From Methylobacterium bullatum (GTDB lineage Bacteria; Pseudomonadota; Alphaproteobacteria; Rhizobiales; Beijerinckiaceae), in the NCBI GenBank assembly GCA_902712845.1, contig LR743504.1, positions 2,082,001 to 2,146,000 of the forward strand: a stretch of 64,000 nucleotides of DNA, given 5' to 3'. Each line of letters opens with the position of its first letter. Positions within the stretch are counted from its first letter, which is position 1. Positions 46,416 to 55,679 of this stretch are shown here, piece after piece. Position numbers and translations under genes: made by a program. The notes below the pieces were generated by a model. The model saw nothing but the letters and a program-made list of their open reading frames with translations, had not been told where the DNA came from and ran no database searches.

Positions 46416-47480
46416 ATGGCCGTTGATTTCACGATGCGTCAGCTCCTCGAAGCGGGCGCCCATTTCGGACACCAGTCCCACCGCTGGAACCCGAAGATGC
46501 AGACCTACATCTTCGGTACCCGCAACAACATCCACATCATCGATCTGGCCCAGACCGTGCCGGCCCTTCACCAGGCCCTTCAGGCCGTGAGCGACACCGT
46601 TGCCAAGGGCGGCCGCGTGCTGTTCGTCGGCACCAAGCGTCAGGCCGCCGACACGATCGCGGAAGCCGCCAAGCGCTCGGCCCAGTACTACGTCAATTCC
46701 CGCTGGCTCGGCGGCATGCTGACCAACTGGAAAACTATTTCGGGCTCGATCGCCCGTCTGCGCAAGGTCGACGAGACCCTCGAAGGTGGCGGCCAGGGCC
46801 TCACCAAGAAGGAGCGCTTGATGCTGTCCCGTGAGAAGGACAAGCTCGAGAAGGCGCTGGGCGGCATCAAGGACATGGGCGGCGTGCCCGACCTGCTGTT
46901 CGTGATCGACACCAACAAGGAGCAGCTCGCGATCAAGGAGGCCCAGCGCCTCGGGATCCCGGTGGCGGCCATCGTCGACACCAACTGCAACCCCGACGGC
47001 ATCACCTACGTCGTCCCGGCGAACGACGATGCGGGCCGCGCGATCTCGCTGTATTGCGATCTCATTGCCCGCGCGGCCATCGACGGCATCTCGCGCGGCC
47101 AGGGCTCCAGCGGCATCGATCTCGGCGCCTCCGAGGCTCCTGTCGCCGAAGAGCTTCCCGAGGAAGAGGCCGCTCTCTCGGTCGAGTCCGGTGCTCTCGA
47201 TCCGGCCGACGTCGCCGCCCTCGTCGAGTCCACCGAGCATTTCGAACTGCTCTCGGCTCCCCGCGGCGCTCCGGACGACCTGTCCAAGCTCCACGGCGCC
47301 GGCCCGCAGATCGTGCAGAAGCTCAACGATGCCGGCGTCTACCATTACTGGCAGATCGCCGCGATGACCGACGCGGAAGTCGCCAAGGTCGATGCCGACC
47401 TGAAGCTCAACGGCCGTATCAGCCGCGACGGCTGGGTCGACCAGGCCCGTGGCTTCGCCGAGGCCGCTGCCGCCGCCTGA
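46416..47480 (+). CDS. rpsB: 30S ribosomal protein S2 with C-terminal helix-hairpin-helix extension
   Basis: S2, 354 residues instead of about 240. The core has the signature [20 protein letters not shown] at the start and [19 protein letters not shown]. Beyond residue ~240 is an acidic linker ([17 protein letters not shown]). A domain of about 65 residues follows ([20 protein letters not shown] ... WVDQARGF), which reads as a helix-hairpin-helix element of the kind attached to S2 and other ribosomal proteins in alphaproteobacteria. ATG 46416 follows GGAAGAGAAAACG. First gene of the rpsB-tsf operon. Confidence 0.96.
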   Translation: MAVDFTMRQLLEAGAHFGHQSHRWNPKMQTYIFGTRNNIHIIDLAQTVPALHQALQAVSDTVAKGGRVLFVGTKRQAADTIAEAAKRSAQYYVNSRWLGGMLTNWKTISGSIARLRKVDETLEGGGQGLTKKERLMLSREKDKLEKALGGIKDMGGVPDLLFVIDTNKEQLAIKEAQRLGIPVAAIVDTNCNPDGITYVVPANDDAGRAISLYCDLIARAAIDGISRGQGSSGIDLGASEAPVAEELPEEEAALSVESGALDPADVAALVESTEHFELLSAPRGAPDDLSKLHGAGPQIVQKLNDAGVYHYWQIAAMTDAEVAKVDADLKLNGRISRDGWVDQARGFAEAAAAA

Positions 47481-47535
47481 TCGCACAGGCATCCCGGCAA
47501 CGGGACGCCGCCGCTGACGTCGAAACCATCCACGA

Positions 47536-47563
47536 AGCCCGGCGCTCACCCTAGCGTCGGGCT
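47536..47563 (+). terminator. Hairpin between rpsB and tsf, possible attenuator
   Basis: AGCCCGGCGCT and AGCGTCGGGCT form an 11-bp stem with one wobble pair and a 6-nt loop, followed by CCTTTATCATTT. The U-tract is imperfect, so partial termination or mRNA processing that sets the S2:EF-Ts ratio is likelier than a full stop. Confidence 0.5.
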
Positions 47564-47602
47564 CCTTTATCATTTGAGACAGACCCGAAGAGAGGACTCG
47601 CC

Positions 47603-48526
47603 ATGGCCAACATCACCGCCGCACTGGTGAAAGAGCTCCGCGAAAAGACCGGCGCGGGCATGATGGACTGCAAGGGCGCACTCAACGAAACGGACGGCGA
47701 CATCGAAGCCGCCGTCGACTGGCTGCGCAAGAAGGGCCTCGCCAAAGCCGCCAAGAAGGCCGGCCGCGTCGCCGCCGAGGGCCTCGTGGCCGTCGAATCG
47801 TCGGGCCATCACGCCGCCATCGTCGAGGTGAATTCCGAGACCGACTTCGTTGCCCGCAACGACAGCTTCCAGGGCTTCGCCCGCGAGGCCGCCAAGCTCG
47901 CCCTCGACACCGACGGCACCCTCGAAGGCCTCGAGGCCGCGCACTTCCCCGGCGGCTCCACGACGATCAAGGAAACGCTCTCCAGCCTCATCGCCACCAT
48001 CGGCGAGAACATGACCCTGCGCCGCGTCGCCAAGCTCGACGTGACCAAGGGCGTGATCGCGTCCTACGTCCATGCCCAGGTCGCCGACGGCCTCGGCAAG
48101 ATCGGCGTGCTGGTGGCTCTCGAATCGGAGGGCGACGTGGAGGTTCTCTCCACCCTCGGCCGTCAGATCGCCATGCACGTCGCGGCCACCAACCCGGTGG
48201 CCCTTGACGCAGCGGGCGTCGATCAGGCCGTGCTGGAGCGTGAGAGCAACATCCTGCGCGAGAAGAACGCCGGCAAGCCGGACCACGTGCTCGCCAAGAT
48301 CGTCGAGAGCGGCCTGAAGAGCTACTACAAAGAGGTCACCCTCCTGGAGCAGCCCTTCGTCCATGACGGCTCCAAGACGATCACGCAGGTGCTGAAGGAA
48401 GCCGAGGGCAAGGCCGGCGCGCCGGTCAAGCTCACGGCCTTCGTGCGCTATGCGCTCGGTGAGGGCATCGAGAAGGAAGAAGCTCCCGATTTCGCCACCG
48501 AAGTCGCAGCCGCCGCCCGCGGCTGA
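47603..48526 (+). CDS. tsf: Elongation factor Ts
   Basis: A 307-residue guanine-nucleotide exchange factor for EF-Tu. It has the N-terminal UBA-like domain [20 protein letters not shown], the contact motif ETDFVARND (TDFV inserts into EF-Tu), and the two-subdomain core ending in [16 protein letters not shown] 47603 follows AGAGAGGACTCGCC. Second gene after rpsB. Confidence 0.97.
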   Translation: MANITAALVKELREKTGAGMMDCKGALNETDGDIEAAVDWLRKKGLAKAAKKAGRVAAEGLVAVESSGHHAAIVEVNSETDFVARNDSFQGFAREAAKLALDTDGTLEGLEAAHFPGGSTTIKETLSSLIATIGENMTLRRVAKLDVTKGVIASYVHAQVADGLGKIGVLVALESEGDVEVLSTLGRQIAMHVAATNPVALDAAGVDQAVLERESNILREKNAGKPDHVLAKIVESGLKSYYKEVTLLEQPFVHDGSKTITQVLKEAEGKAGAPVKLTAFVRYALGEGIEKEEAPDFATEVAAAARG

Positions 48527-48558
48527 TACGGCCTTCGATCCGAGACGGGTCTCCCTGT

Positions 48559-48594
48559 GAAACGGGCGGCGGCAGCGATGCCGCCGCCCGTTTC
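48559..48594 (+). terminator. Strong hairpin after tsf
   Basis: A perfect 15-bp stem, GAAACGGGCGGCGGC against GCCGCCGCCCGTTTC, has a 6-nt loop. It is followed by GCGTTTCG with only a short U run, so termination may be partial. Confidence 0.65.
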
Positions 48595-48769
48595 GCGTTT
48601 CGGGTCCCCCGGTCTCCTAGCGTCTCTCCACAGTTTTGGGGGGGCGTGATGGGGGATGACGCGCTAACGACGTCCTGCCCCTCGACCTTCGCGACCGCCT
48701 TGCGATAGACAGCGGACACTTCCGATTGGATCGTTCGGCCTTGCGCCGGTGCTCGAGGGGACTGGCGCC

Positions 48770-49492
48770 ATGTCGAAGACCAAACCGTTTCGCCGCGTGC
48801 TCGTTAAACTCTCCGGCGAGGCCCTGGCCGCACCGGACGGGTATTGGCTGCATCCCCCGCTCCTCGCGGCCCTGGCGGACGATATCGCCAAGACCCTGGA
48901 GGCCAGCTTCCAGGTCGCCCTCGTCGTCGGCGGCGGCAACATGATCCGGGGCGCGCGCATCTCGTCGGCGGGCTGGATCGACCGGGCCACCGGCGACTCG
49001 CTGGGCATGATCGCCACGGTGATGAACTCCCTCGCCCTGGAGACGGCGCTCAACGCCGCCGGCGTGCCCGCCCGCACCATGTCCGCCGTGTCGATGCCGA
49101 CCATCTGCGAGACCTATGCGCGCCAGCCGGCCCTGCACCATCTCGACAAGGGCCAGGTCGTCGTCCTCGCCGGCGGCACCGGCAACCCGTATTTCACCAC
49201 CGACACCGCCGCCGTCCTGCGCGCCGCCGAACTTCGCTGCGGAGCCGTACTCAAGGCGACCCAGGTGGACGGGGTCTATTCGGCCGATCCGAAGAAGGAC
49301 CCGTCGGCGGTGCGCTACGATCGCCTGACCCATGACGATGCCATCGCCCGCGATCTCAAGATCATGGATACCGCAGCCTTCGCTCTCGCCCGCGAAAGCC
49401 GCATTTCCATCGTCGTCGGCTCGGTCCATGCGCCGAGTTCGGTGACGGCGATCCTCACTGGGAACGCCCCTTCGACGCATGTCGTGCCCTGA
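48770..49492 (+). CDS. pyrH: Uridylate kinase
   Basis: A 240-residue UMP kinase of the amino-acid-kinase fold that makes UDP for RNA and sugar nucleotides. The start VLVKLSGEALA, the phosphate-binding VVGGGNMIRG, the nucleotide segment VLAGGTGNPYFTTDTAA and KATQVDGVYSADPKKDP are all present. ATG 48770 has GAGGGGACTGG upstream; the GTG at 48749 is less likely. In most relatives frr follows directly, but here a BLUF gene intervenes. Confidence 0.96.
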   Translation: MSKTKPFRRVLVKLSGEALAAPDGYWLHPPLLAALADDIAKTLEASFQVALVVGGGNMIRGARISSAGWIDRATGDSLGMIATVMNSLALETALNAAGVPARTMSAVSMPTICETYARQPALHHLDKGQVVVLAGGTGNPYFTTDTAAVLRAAELRCGAVLKATQVDGVYSADPKKDPSAVRYDRLTHDDAIARDLKIMDTAAFALARESRISIVVGSVHAPSSVTAILTGNAPSTHVVP

Positions 49493-49652
49493 CGGCACCC
49501 TGTCTCAAGTATCGGCTTGGCCGTGCCGCGTTGATGCGCGGGGGCTTTCAGTCGATCGATCACGCCTGCCCTCAGGGTTTCTTGAGGATTTTAGGACCTC
49601 CTGAGAAAGGGAACGCCTGCCGCCTGCCCGAAGCGGCTACCGAGCGTAGTCG

Positions 49653-50138
49653 ATGCCCTTGTCGCAGATCGTTTTCTATAGCCGGAATCTCGTCAAGCTG
49701 ACGGGTGGTTCGATGCGCGACATGGTCCGGGACATCCTGGCCTCCTGCAGCCGCTACGATCGCGCGTCCGGCATGACCGGAGCCCTCGTGTTCAACGAGG
49801 ATTTCTTCCTCCAGGCCATGGAGGGCGAGGCATCGACGATCTCGGAGCAGCTCTGGAATCTGGCGGCGGACAGCCGTCACAGTGGCATGGTCCTCGTCTC
49901 GGCCGCCCCGGTGCAGCAGCGTTCGCTTGGGGGATGGACGGTGGGCTATGCCGGCCGTTCGGAGGCCCTCAACGCCCTCTATCTTCAATACGGCCCCACC
50001 GCGAAGTTCGACCCCACGGAGATGTCGGCCGCGTCCATCATTGCCCTGCTCCGGGCGTTCACGGAGCTCGATGCGAGCCATTTCGTGCAGCGCTCCGGCC
50101 AGCCGGGGATCGTGGCGATGAAGCCGGTCGCGCGATAG
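49653..50138 (+). CDS. BLUF-domain blue-light sensor protein
   Basis: A 161-residue cytoplasmic protein with a BLUF (FAD-binding blue-light) domain over about 1-100 and a short helical C-terminus with no output domain. The photoactive tyrosine and glutamine are seen as Tyr9 (VFYSRN) and Gln54 (FFLQAMEG), and Trp95 lies in SLGGWTVG. The spacing 36-54-95 matches AppA (45-63-104) and Slr1694 (32-50-91) exactly. However, position 36, normally the flavin-contacting Asn, is Asp ([11 protein letters not shown]). Short BLUF proteins signal by protein contact. The gene stands between pyrH and frr. ATG 49653 lacks an obvious ribosome site. Confidence 0.9.
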   Translation: MPLSQIVFYSRNLVKLTGGSMRDMVRDILASCSRYDRASGMTGALVFNEDFFLQAMEGEASTISEQLWNLAADSRHSGMVLVSAAPVQQRSLGGWTVGYAGRSEALNALYLQYGPTAKFDPTEMSAASIIALLRAFTELDASHFVQRSGQPGIVAMKPVAR

Positions 50139-50289
50139 GCTCATCGCGAACCCGGCTCGCACCGGCGATTTGATCCGCCGCAGCGGCGAACGCCATTTGC
50201 GACCTGTCGGATTTTGGTTCATTGAGGCCGCACGCATGGGCCCCGGCGGCCCAACGCCCTTTCTCCCTAATTTCGTCGGGACACACAGT

Positions 50290-50853
50290 ATGGCGACCCC
50301 AGAGTTCGACCTGAACGATATCAAGCGCCGGATGCAGGGCGCCGTGAGCGCATTGTCGAAGGATCTCGGCTCCCTGCGCACCGGACGCGCCACTCCGAGC
50401 ATCCTCGATCCGATCAACGTCGATGCCTACGGGTCGTCGATGCCGATGGCCCAGGTCGCCACGGTGAGCGTTCCCGAACCGCGCCTCCTGTCGATCTCGG
50501 TCTGGGACCGCAGCATGGTCGCTGCCGTGGAGAAGGCCATCCGCGAATCCGATCTCGGGCTGAACCCCCAGACCGAAGGCCAGACCATCCGCCTGCGCGT
50601 GCCGGAGATGAACGAGCAGCGCCGCAAGGAAATGGTCAAGGTCGCCCATAAATACACCGAGGAGGCCCGCGTCGCGGTCCGCCACGTCCGCCGCGATGCG
50701 CTCGACCATCTCAAGAAGCTCGAGAAGGAAAGCGCCATCAGCGAGGACGACGAGAAGCGTCAGGCCACCGAGGTGCAGAAGGTGACCGACCAGCACATCG
50801 CCGAGATCGACGGCGTTCTCGCCTCGAAGGAAAAGGAAATCATGCAGGTCTAG
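50290..50853 (+). CDS. frr: Ribosome recycling factor
   Basis: A 187-residue factor that, with EF-G, splits the post-termination ribosome. Helical-domain motifs are clear: [28 protein letters not shown], and [19 protein letters not shown] 50290 matches the usual length of 185; the frame extends 40 codons upstream without homology. Followed by uppS after 13 nt. Confidence 0.97.
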   Translation: MATPEFDLNDIKRRMQGAVSALSKDLGSLRTGRATPSILDPINVDAYGSSMPMAQVATVSVPEPRLLSISVWDRSMVAAVEKAIRESDLGLNPQTEGQTIRLRVPEMNEQRRKEMVKVAHKYTEEARVAVRHVRRDALDHLKKLEKESAISEDDEKRQATEVQKVTDQHIAEIDGVLASKEKEIMQV

Positions 50854-50866
50854 GTTCTGGACAGGC

Positions 50867-51748
50867 ATGGAATCGACGGAATCAGGGACGGGGAGAAGCG
50901 CGTTGGGTCGCTCAGAGGGCGCGCGTCAGATCGAGGTATCTGCGGCCGGGGATAGGGATGCGGCCGCTGCCACGGTCGGCCTCGCCTCGCGCGGTGCCGC
51001 GCCGTCGGGGTCCGGCCCGTCTCCCGTCACCCGTCCGGCGGCGCCCGCCCATGTGGCCATCATCATGGATGGCAACGGCCGCTGGGCTGCGCGCCGTGGT
51101 CTGCCGCGCGTGGAGGGGCATCGCCGCGGCGTTGAGGCCGTCCGCCGCGCGGTCCGCTCCGCGATCGAACTCGGCGTCTCCTATCTGACGATCTACAGCT
51201 TCTCCTCCGAGAACTGGCGCCGGCCGCCGGCCGAGATCGCCGATCTCATGGGCCTGCTGAAGCTGTTCGTGCGCCGCGACCTCGCCGAGCTCCACGGCAA
51301 CAACGTGCGCGTCAAGATCATCGGCGCCCGGGAGGGCCTGAGCACCGATATCGCCGCTCTGCTCGACGAGGCCGAGTCGCGGACCCGGGGCAATACCGGG
51401 CTCACCCTGGTGATCGCCTTCAATTACGGCGGGCGCCAGGAAATCCTGCGGGCGGTCCGGACCCTGGCCCAGGCCGTGGCCGACGGGCGGATGAGCCCCG
51501 CCGAGATCGGCCTCGAAGCCATCGCCCAAGCCCTCGACACCACCGGCATTCCCGATCCCGACCTCGTCATCCGGACCTCCGGCGAGCAGCGCCTGTCGAA
51601 CTTCCTCACGTGGCAGACGGCCTACGCCGAATACGTGATCGTGCCGGAATTCTGGCCGGATTTCGATCACGCCTGCTTCCATGCGGCCATCGACGAGTAC
51701 CATCGCCGCGACCGCCGCTTCGGCGGCCTCAGCGGCAAGGCCGGGTGA
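50867..51748 (+). CDS. uppS: Undecaprenyl diphosphate synthase (cis-isoprenyl transferase)
   Basis: A 293-residue enzyme making the C55 carrier lipid of peptidoglycan and polysaccharide export. The diphosphate-binding [19 protein letters not shown] and the downstream [11 protein letters not shown] are diagnostic. An unusual 60-residue Ala/Gly/Ser-rich N-terminal extension precedes the core. The start could be shorter, but no better codon was found; TTG 50903 is the only in-frame alternative I noticed. Its stop overlaps the cdsA start (TGATG). Confidence 0.95.
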   Translation: MESTESGTGRSALGRSEGARQIEVSAAGDRDAAAATVGLASRGAAPSGSGPSPVTRPAAPAHVAIIMDGNGRWAARRGLPRVEGHRRGVEAVRRAVRSAIELGVSYLTIYSFSSENWRRPPAEIADLMGLLKLFVRRDLAELHGNNVRVKIIGAREGLSTDIAALLDEAESRTRGNTGLTLVIAFNYGGRQEILRAVRTLAQAVADGRMSPAEIGLEAIAQALDTTGIPDPDLVIRTSGEQRLSNFLTWQTAYAEYVIVPEFWPDFDHACFHAAIDEYHRRDRRFGGLSGKAG

Positions 51749-52614
51749 TGGTCTCGCCCGGCGACGCGGCGTCCGCGCCGAGGCGTGGCCCCCTCGGCGG
51801 CCGCGAGTTCCAGCTTCGGACCGCGTCAGCCATCGTGCTGGCGACCATCGTACTCACCACGCTGTTCCTCGGCGGCTGGGCCTTCGCCGCCATCTGGCTC
51901 ATCGCCGGCATCGTCTTCGCCGGCGAATGGATCACGATCAGCCGGATCGCGCCGCTCAGGCCCGCCGTGGCGATCACGGGGCTGGGGCTTGCTGGCCTCG
52001 CCCTCTGCCTGCGCCTAGATGCATCGCCACCGGTCTGGCTCGCGGTCACCGGCGCCGCCCTGGTGGCACTCGTCGCCACGGTGCGGGATTCGGGCGGGCG
52101 GGGCCGCGTCGTCATCGGTTTCCTCAGCGCCGCCGTGCTGGCCCTGGTTCCCCCGGCCCTGCGCGACGACCCCGCCATCGGCATCTTCGGTCCGGCCTGG
52201 ATGTTCGCCGTGGTCTGGTCCACGGACATCGTCGCCTACATCACCGGCCGGACCTTCGGCGGTCCGAAGCTGATGCCGTCGGTGAGCCCCAAGAAGACGT
52301 GGTCCGGCTCGCTTGGTGGTCTCGCGGCGGGCATCGCCGCCGGCACCCTGCTGGTGATGGCCGCGCGCTCGCAGGGGTGGAGCAGTCTGGCGAATGCACC
52401 CCTCGTCGCGGTTGCCATCACGAGCGCCCTCGCGTCCATCCTGAGCCAGGCTGGCGATCTCGCCGAATCAGGGCTCAAGCGTCATTACGGCGTCAAGGAT
52501 TCGGGCCGTTCGATCCCGGGCCATGGGGGTGTCATGGATCGGCTCGACGGCTTCTTCGCCGTGGCCGTACTCGCCGGCCTCTATCTCATCGCCCACCGCT
52601 TCGGCGTGGTCTGA
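51748..52614 (+). CDS. cdsA: Phosphatidate cytidylyltransferase
   Basis: A 288-residue integral membrane enzyme forming CDP-diacylglycerol for phospholipid synthesis. Eight or so helices precede the C-terminal signature GVKDSGRSIPGHGGVMDRLD, which is the CDP-transferase family pattern. ATG 51748 overlaps the uppS stop. Followed by dxr after 13 nt. Confidence 0.95.
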   Translation: MVSPGDAASAPRRGPLGGREFQLRTASAIVLATIVLTTLFLGGWAFAAIWLIAGIVFAGEWITISRIAPLRPAVAITGLGLAGLALCLRLDASPPVWLAVTGAALVALVATVRDSGGRGRVVIGFLSAAVLALVPPALRDDPAIGIFGPAWMFAVVWSTDIVAYITGRTFGGPKLMPSVSPKKTWSGSLGGLAAGIAAGTLLVMAARSQGWSSLANAPLVAVAITSALASILSQAGDLAESGLKRHYGVKDSGRSIPGHGGVMDRLDGFFAVAVLAGLYLIAHRFGVV

Positions 52615-52627
52615 AGGAATCGATTCG

Positions 52628-53797
52628 TTGACCCATACCGTCACCATCCTCGGCGCCACCGGGTCCATCGGTCGTTCCACCACGGATCTGCTGGCCCAGC
52701 ACCCCGGGCGGTTCCGGATCGGCGCCCTCGTGGGCGGCCGCGACGCTGCCGCTTTGGCAACGCTCGCCCGCGAGATCGGGGCCGATTTCGCCGCGCTTGC
52801 CGACGAGAGCCAGGGGCCGGCCCTGCGCGAGGCCCTTTCCGGCACCGGCATCGCCAACGGGGCGGGGGAAGGCGCCGTCCTCGAGGCGGTGGCCCGTGAC
52901 GCCGACATCGTCGTGGCGGCGGTGAGCGGTGCGGCCGGCTTACGCCCGACCCATGCGGCCCTGCGCCTCGGCCGCACCGTGGCGCTCGCCAACAAGGAAA
53001 GCCTCGTCTGCGCCGGCGACGCCTTCATGCGCGACGCCGCGTGGTTCAAGGCGACGCTGCTGCCCGTCGATTCCGAGCACAACGCCCTGGCGCAGGCACT
53101 CGGCGACGGCCGCGTCTCGGACGTGACGAAGATGACCATCACCGCGTCCGGCGGCCCGTTCCGCACCTGGACGCGGGAACGTATCGCGGCGGCCTCACCC
53201 ACCGAGGCCGCGGCCCATCCGACATGGTCGATGGGGATGAAGATCAACATCGATTCGGCGTCGCTGATGAACAAGGGCCTCGAACTCATCGAGGCGCATC
53301 ACCTGTTCGCCATCGAGGCCGAGCGCCTCGACGTGATCGTGCATCCGCAATCCATCGTGCACGGCCTCATCACCTGGCGCGACGGCGCCGTGACGGCGGG
53401 CCTCGCCATGCCGGACATGCGCGTCCCCATCGCCCATTGCCTCGGCCTCGGCGACCGCCTGACCATCGCGCGGGGACGCTCCCTCGATCTCGCCGCCGTC
53501 GGCAGCCTGACCTTCGAGGCGGCGGACGAGGCGCGCTTCCCCTGCCTGCGCATCGCCCGCGCCGCGCTCGCGGAGGGCGGCGCCGCGCCCACGGTGATGA
53601 ACGCCGCCAACGAGATCGCGGTGGCGGCCTTCATCCGCGGCGAGATCGGCTTCTACGGCATCGCCGAGTTGGTGGAGCGGGCCTGCGAGCATTTCGCCCC
53701 CGAGTATCGCCGCGCGCCGGCCGACGTGGACGAGGCTCTGGCCATCGACGCCCATGTCCGCGCCTGGAGCGCCAAGGCGCTGCCGTCCGCCGCCTGA
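52628..53797 (+). CDS. dxr: 1-Deoxy-D-xylulose 5-phosphate reductoisomerase
   Basis: A 389-residue NADPH enzyme of the MEP isoprenoid pathway. Features are ILGATGSIGRSTTDLL, LANKESLVCAG, PVDSEHNALAQ (metal/substrate) and TASGGPFRTW, and WSMGMKINIDSASLMNKGLELIEA. The likely start is TTG 52628: AAGGAAT lies about 9 nt upstream and the protein then begins THTVTILGATGS, as in relatives. A GTG at 52523 would lie inside cdsA. The normally following rseP is displaced by 5.6 kb. Confidence 0.95.
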   Translation: MTHTVTILGATGSIGRSTTDLLAQHPGRFRIGALVGGRDAAALATLAREIGADFAALADESQGPALREALSGTGIANGAGEGAVLEAVARDADIVVAAVSGAAGLRPTHAALRLGRTVALANKESLVCAGDAFMRDAAWFKATLLPVDSEHNALAQALGDGRVSDVTKMTITASGGPFRTWTRERIAAASPTEAAAHPTWSMGMKINIDSASLMNKGLELIEAHHLFAIEAERLDVIVHPQSIVHGLITWRDGAVTAGLAMPDMRVPIAHCLGLGDRLTIARGRSLDLAAVGSLTFEAADEARFPCLRIARAALAEGGAAPTVMNAANEIAVAAFIRGEIGFYGIAELVERACEHFAPEYRRAPADVDEALAIDAHVRAWSAKALPSAA

Positions 53798-53804
53798 GGT
53801 CCGC

Positions 53805-54284
53805 TCAGAACAGGGCGAATCGCGGTTTCGCCGTCATCAGCCAGACGATGCCGAGCATGGCGGCGAAGGCGGGAAAACCGCAGGCTAACCAGATCCGGTA
53901 CAACCCATGATAGCGCGACGGCAGGGGCATTCCGGATTCCGCCGCAGCCCCGGCGAGGTCGCGCAGGATCATCTGGATCCTGACGACCGGCAGCCAGAAC
54001 AGGCCGATGACGACGTAGAGAATCAGCGACAGGGCAATCCAGCCTTCGGAGAAGGGCCAGCCCACCGCGCGCGCCAGGAGCCAGCCCGTCAGCGGTTGGA
54101 TCACGGCGGCTGTGGCCGTGAAGAGCATGTCGGCGATGACCACCGTCCCCGCCACATGGGCGATCAGGTCGGGCCGCCCCGTGCGGTGCGCCATCGTCAT
54201 GAAGAAGGCGATGCCGGCCCCGGTGCCCAGCAGGATCGTCGCGCCGATGACGTGCAGCCAGCGCAGGAGATCGACGTACTCCAT
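53805..54284 (-). CDS. DUF2269 membrane protein
   Basis: A 159-residue inner-membrane protein with four helices, starting EYVDLLRWLHVIGATILLG. The His and Gly spacing of the first helix is typical of DUF2269, small membrane proteins of unknown function. ATG 54284 gives the usual N-terminus; the long frame upstream only traces other genes' shadows. Separated by 5 bp from the stop of the upstream SDR-DoxX gene, so they form one operon on the minus strand. Confidence 0.82.
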   Translation of the reverse strand: MEYVDLLRWLHVIGATILLGTGAGIAFFMTMAHRTGRPDLIAHVAGTVVIADMLFTATAAVIQPLTGWLLARAVGWPFSEGWIALSLILYVVIGLFWLPVVRIQMILRDLAGAAAESGMPLPSRYHGLYRIWLACGFPAFAAMLGIVWLMTAKPRFALF

Positions 54285-54289
54285 CGGAA

Positions 54290-55588
54290 TCAGCGCTCGT
54301 CGGCGAGCGCATAGGCCACGATGGCCAGCATCGCTCCCGGCAGGGTCTTGAGATAGGCGCCCAGGGGATCGAGCCAGAGGCCGGCGGCGATGGCCGAGCC
54401 GAAGAACAGGTAGATCCCCGTCATGATTGCCATGCCGAGGGCGGCGAGCGGCATGGTGCGCCTCACCAGGATCGCCGTCCCCAGCGCCAGATCGGCGAGA
54501 ATGCCGGCCAGCACCACGACCCGTGCGGTCGCCGCATCGATGCCGTGGGCGGTCATCGCCGCCATGGCGGCGTCGAGATGCGTCAGGGCGATCAGCCCCG
54601 AGAGCAGCCAGAACAGCGAGAGCGTGGCGAGGATCGCCGGCTTCAGGAGCCACAACCGCCCGAACCAGCGTTCCTGCACCCCGGAGGGCAGTCGCCGCAG
54701 GCTCTCCGACAGGGAGGAGAGCGGTGAGCCCGCGACCCGCTCCCAGGCGGTCGGATCTCCGTCGATGCCGGCCTCGATCTGGCGCAGTGTTGTGGTGCGG
54801 ATGGGAGTCCGCCAGCCGAGTCGGCCGACGAGATCGCCCATGCGGAAACCGGCCCGGAGGAGCCAGGACGGGACCGGCAGCGCGAGCGGGGCCGGAGGGC
54901 GCCCGAGCCAGGCGCGGTAGGCCGCGACGATGTCCGGCAGGGTGTGACCTTGCTCCTCGACGAGGTCGTAATGCGTCCGTACGGCGATCCCTCCCTCCAC
55001 CGCGAGGAGGACCGCCTGCGCCACGTCCTGCACATGGACGGTCTGGATGGGCCGGAGAGAGGGCATCCCCGTGAAGGCCACCGGAAGCGATGCAAACCCG
55101 CGGATCAGGCCGGTGGCGCCGTAGGAGACAGGCGCGAGGACGAGGCCGGGCTTCAGGATCACCCAGTCGAGATCGAGGGCGGAAAGGGCCGCATCGGCCT
55201 CCGCCTTGCTGCGCATGAACTCGGTGGGGGCATCGGGCGAGGCTCCCACGGCCGAGACCTGGACGATTCGCCGGATGCCCATCTGTCGGCAGCAGGCGAA
55301 CAGGGCTCGCATGGCGACCGCCTGGACGGCGCGGACATCGTCGCGCGGCCCGTCCTGCAGGGCACCCGAGCAGTTCACCACGGCGTCGAATCCGGTGACG
55401 ATCGTGGCCCAATCCGCCGGCTCTGCAAGTTTCGCGATATCGCGTTCGATCCAGTCGGCGTCGGGGTGACGCCATCGCGCTGACCGGACGTCCCGCCCCA
55501 GGCCTGTCACCGCATGCCCGGCGGCGAGGCAGCGGGAGACCACCGCCGAACCGATGAGGCCGTAGCCTCCGAGAACCAGGATTCGCAT
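54290..55588 (-). CDS. NAD(P)H-binding SDR fused to a DoxX-like membrane domain
   Basis: A 432-residue two-part protein. The N-terminal part (about 1-290) is an atypical SDR / NmrA-like Rossmann domain (LVLGGYGLIGSAV, VNCSGALQDGP, IVQVSAVGAS) that can bind NAD(P)H. The C-terminal part (about 300-432) is a hydrophobic DoxX-like domain with four helices (LWLLKPAILATLSLFWLLSG onward). This places a dehydrogenase-like domain on the membrane. The substrate is unknown. ATG 55588 begins directly at the Rossmann motif. Confidence 0.82.
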   Translation of the reverse strand: MRILVLGGYGLIGSAVVSRCLAAGHAVTGLGRDVRSARWRHPDADWIERDIAKLAEPADWATIVTGFDAVVNCSGALQDGPRDDVRAVQAVAMRALFACCRQMGIRRIVQVSAVGASPDAPTEFMRSKAEADAALSALDLDWVILKPGLVLAPVSYGATGLIRGFASLPVAFTGMPSLRPIQTVHVQDVAQAVLLAVEGGIAVRTHYDLVEEQGHTLPDIVAAYRAWLGRPPAPLALPVPSWLLRAGFRMGDLVGRLGWRTPIRTTTLRQIEAGIDGDPTAWERVAGSPLSSLSESLRRLPSGVQERWFGRLWLLKPAILATLSLFWLLSGLIALTHLDAAMAAMTAHGIDAATARVVVLAGILADLALGTAILVRRTMPLAALGMAIMTGIYLFFGSAIAAGLWLDPLGAYLKTLPGAMLAIVAYALADER

Positions 55589-55679
55589 CTCTCGGTGACC
55601 CACCGCTCCGATCGCGTCTCGGGCCACCCTTGGCAGTTTTGCCTGAATCAAGCGTGACCGTTCGCGAGGCGGAGACCCG

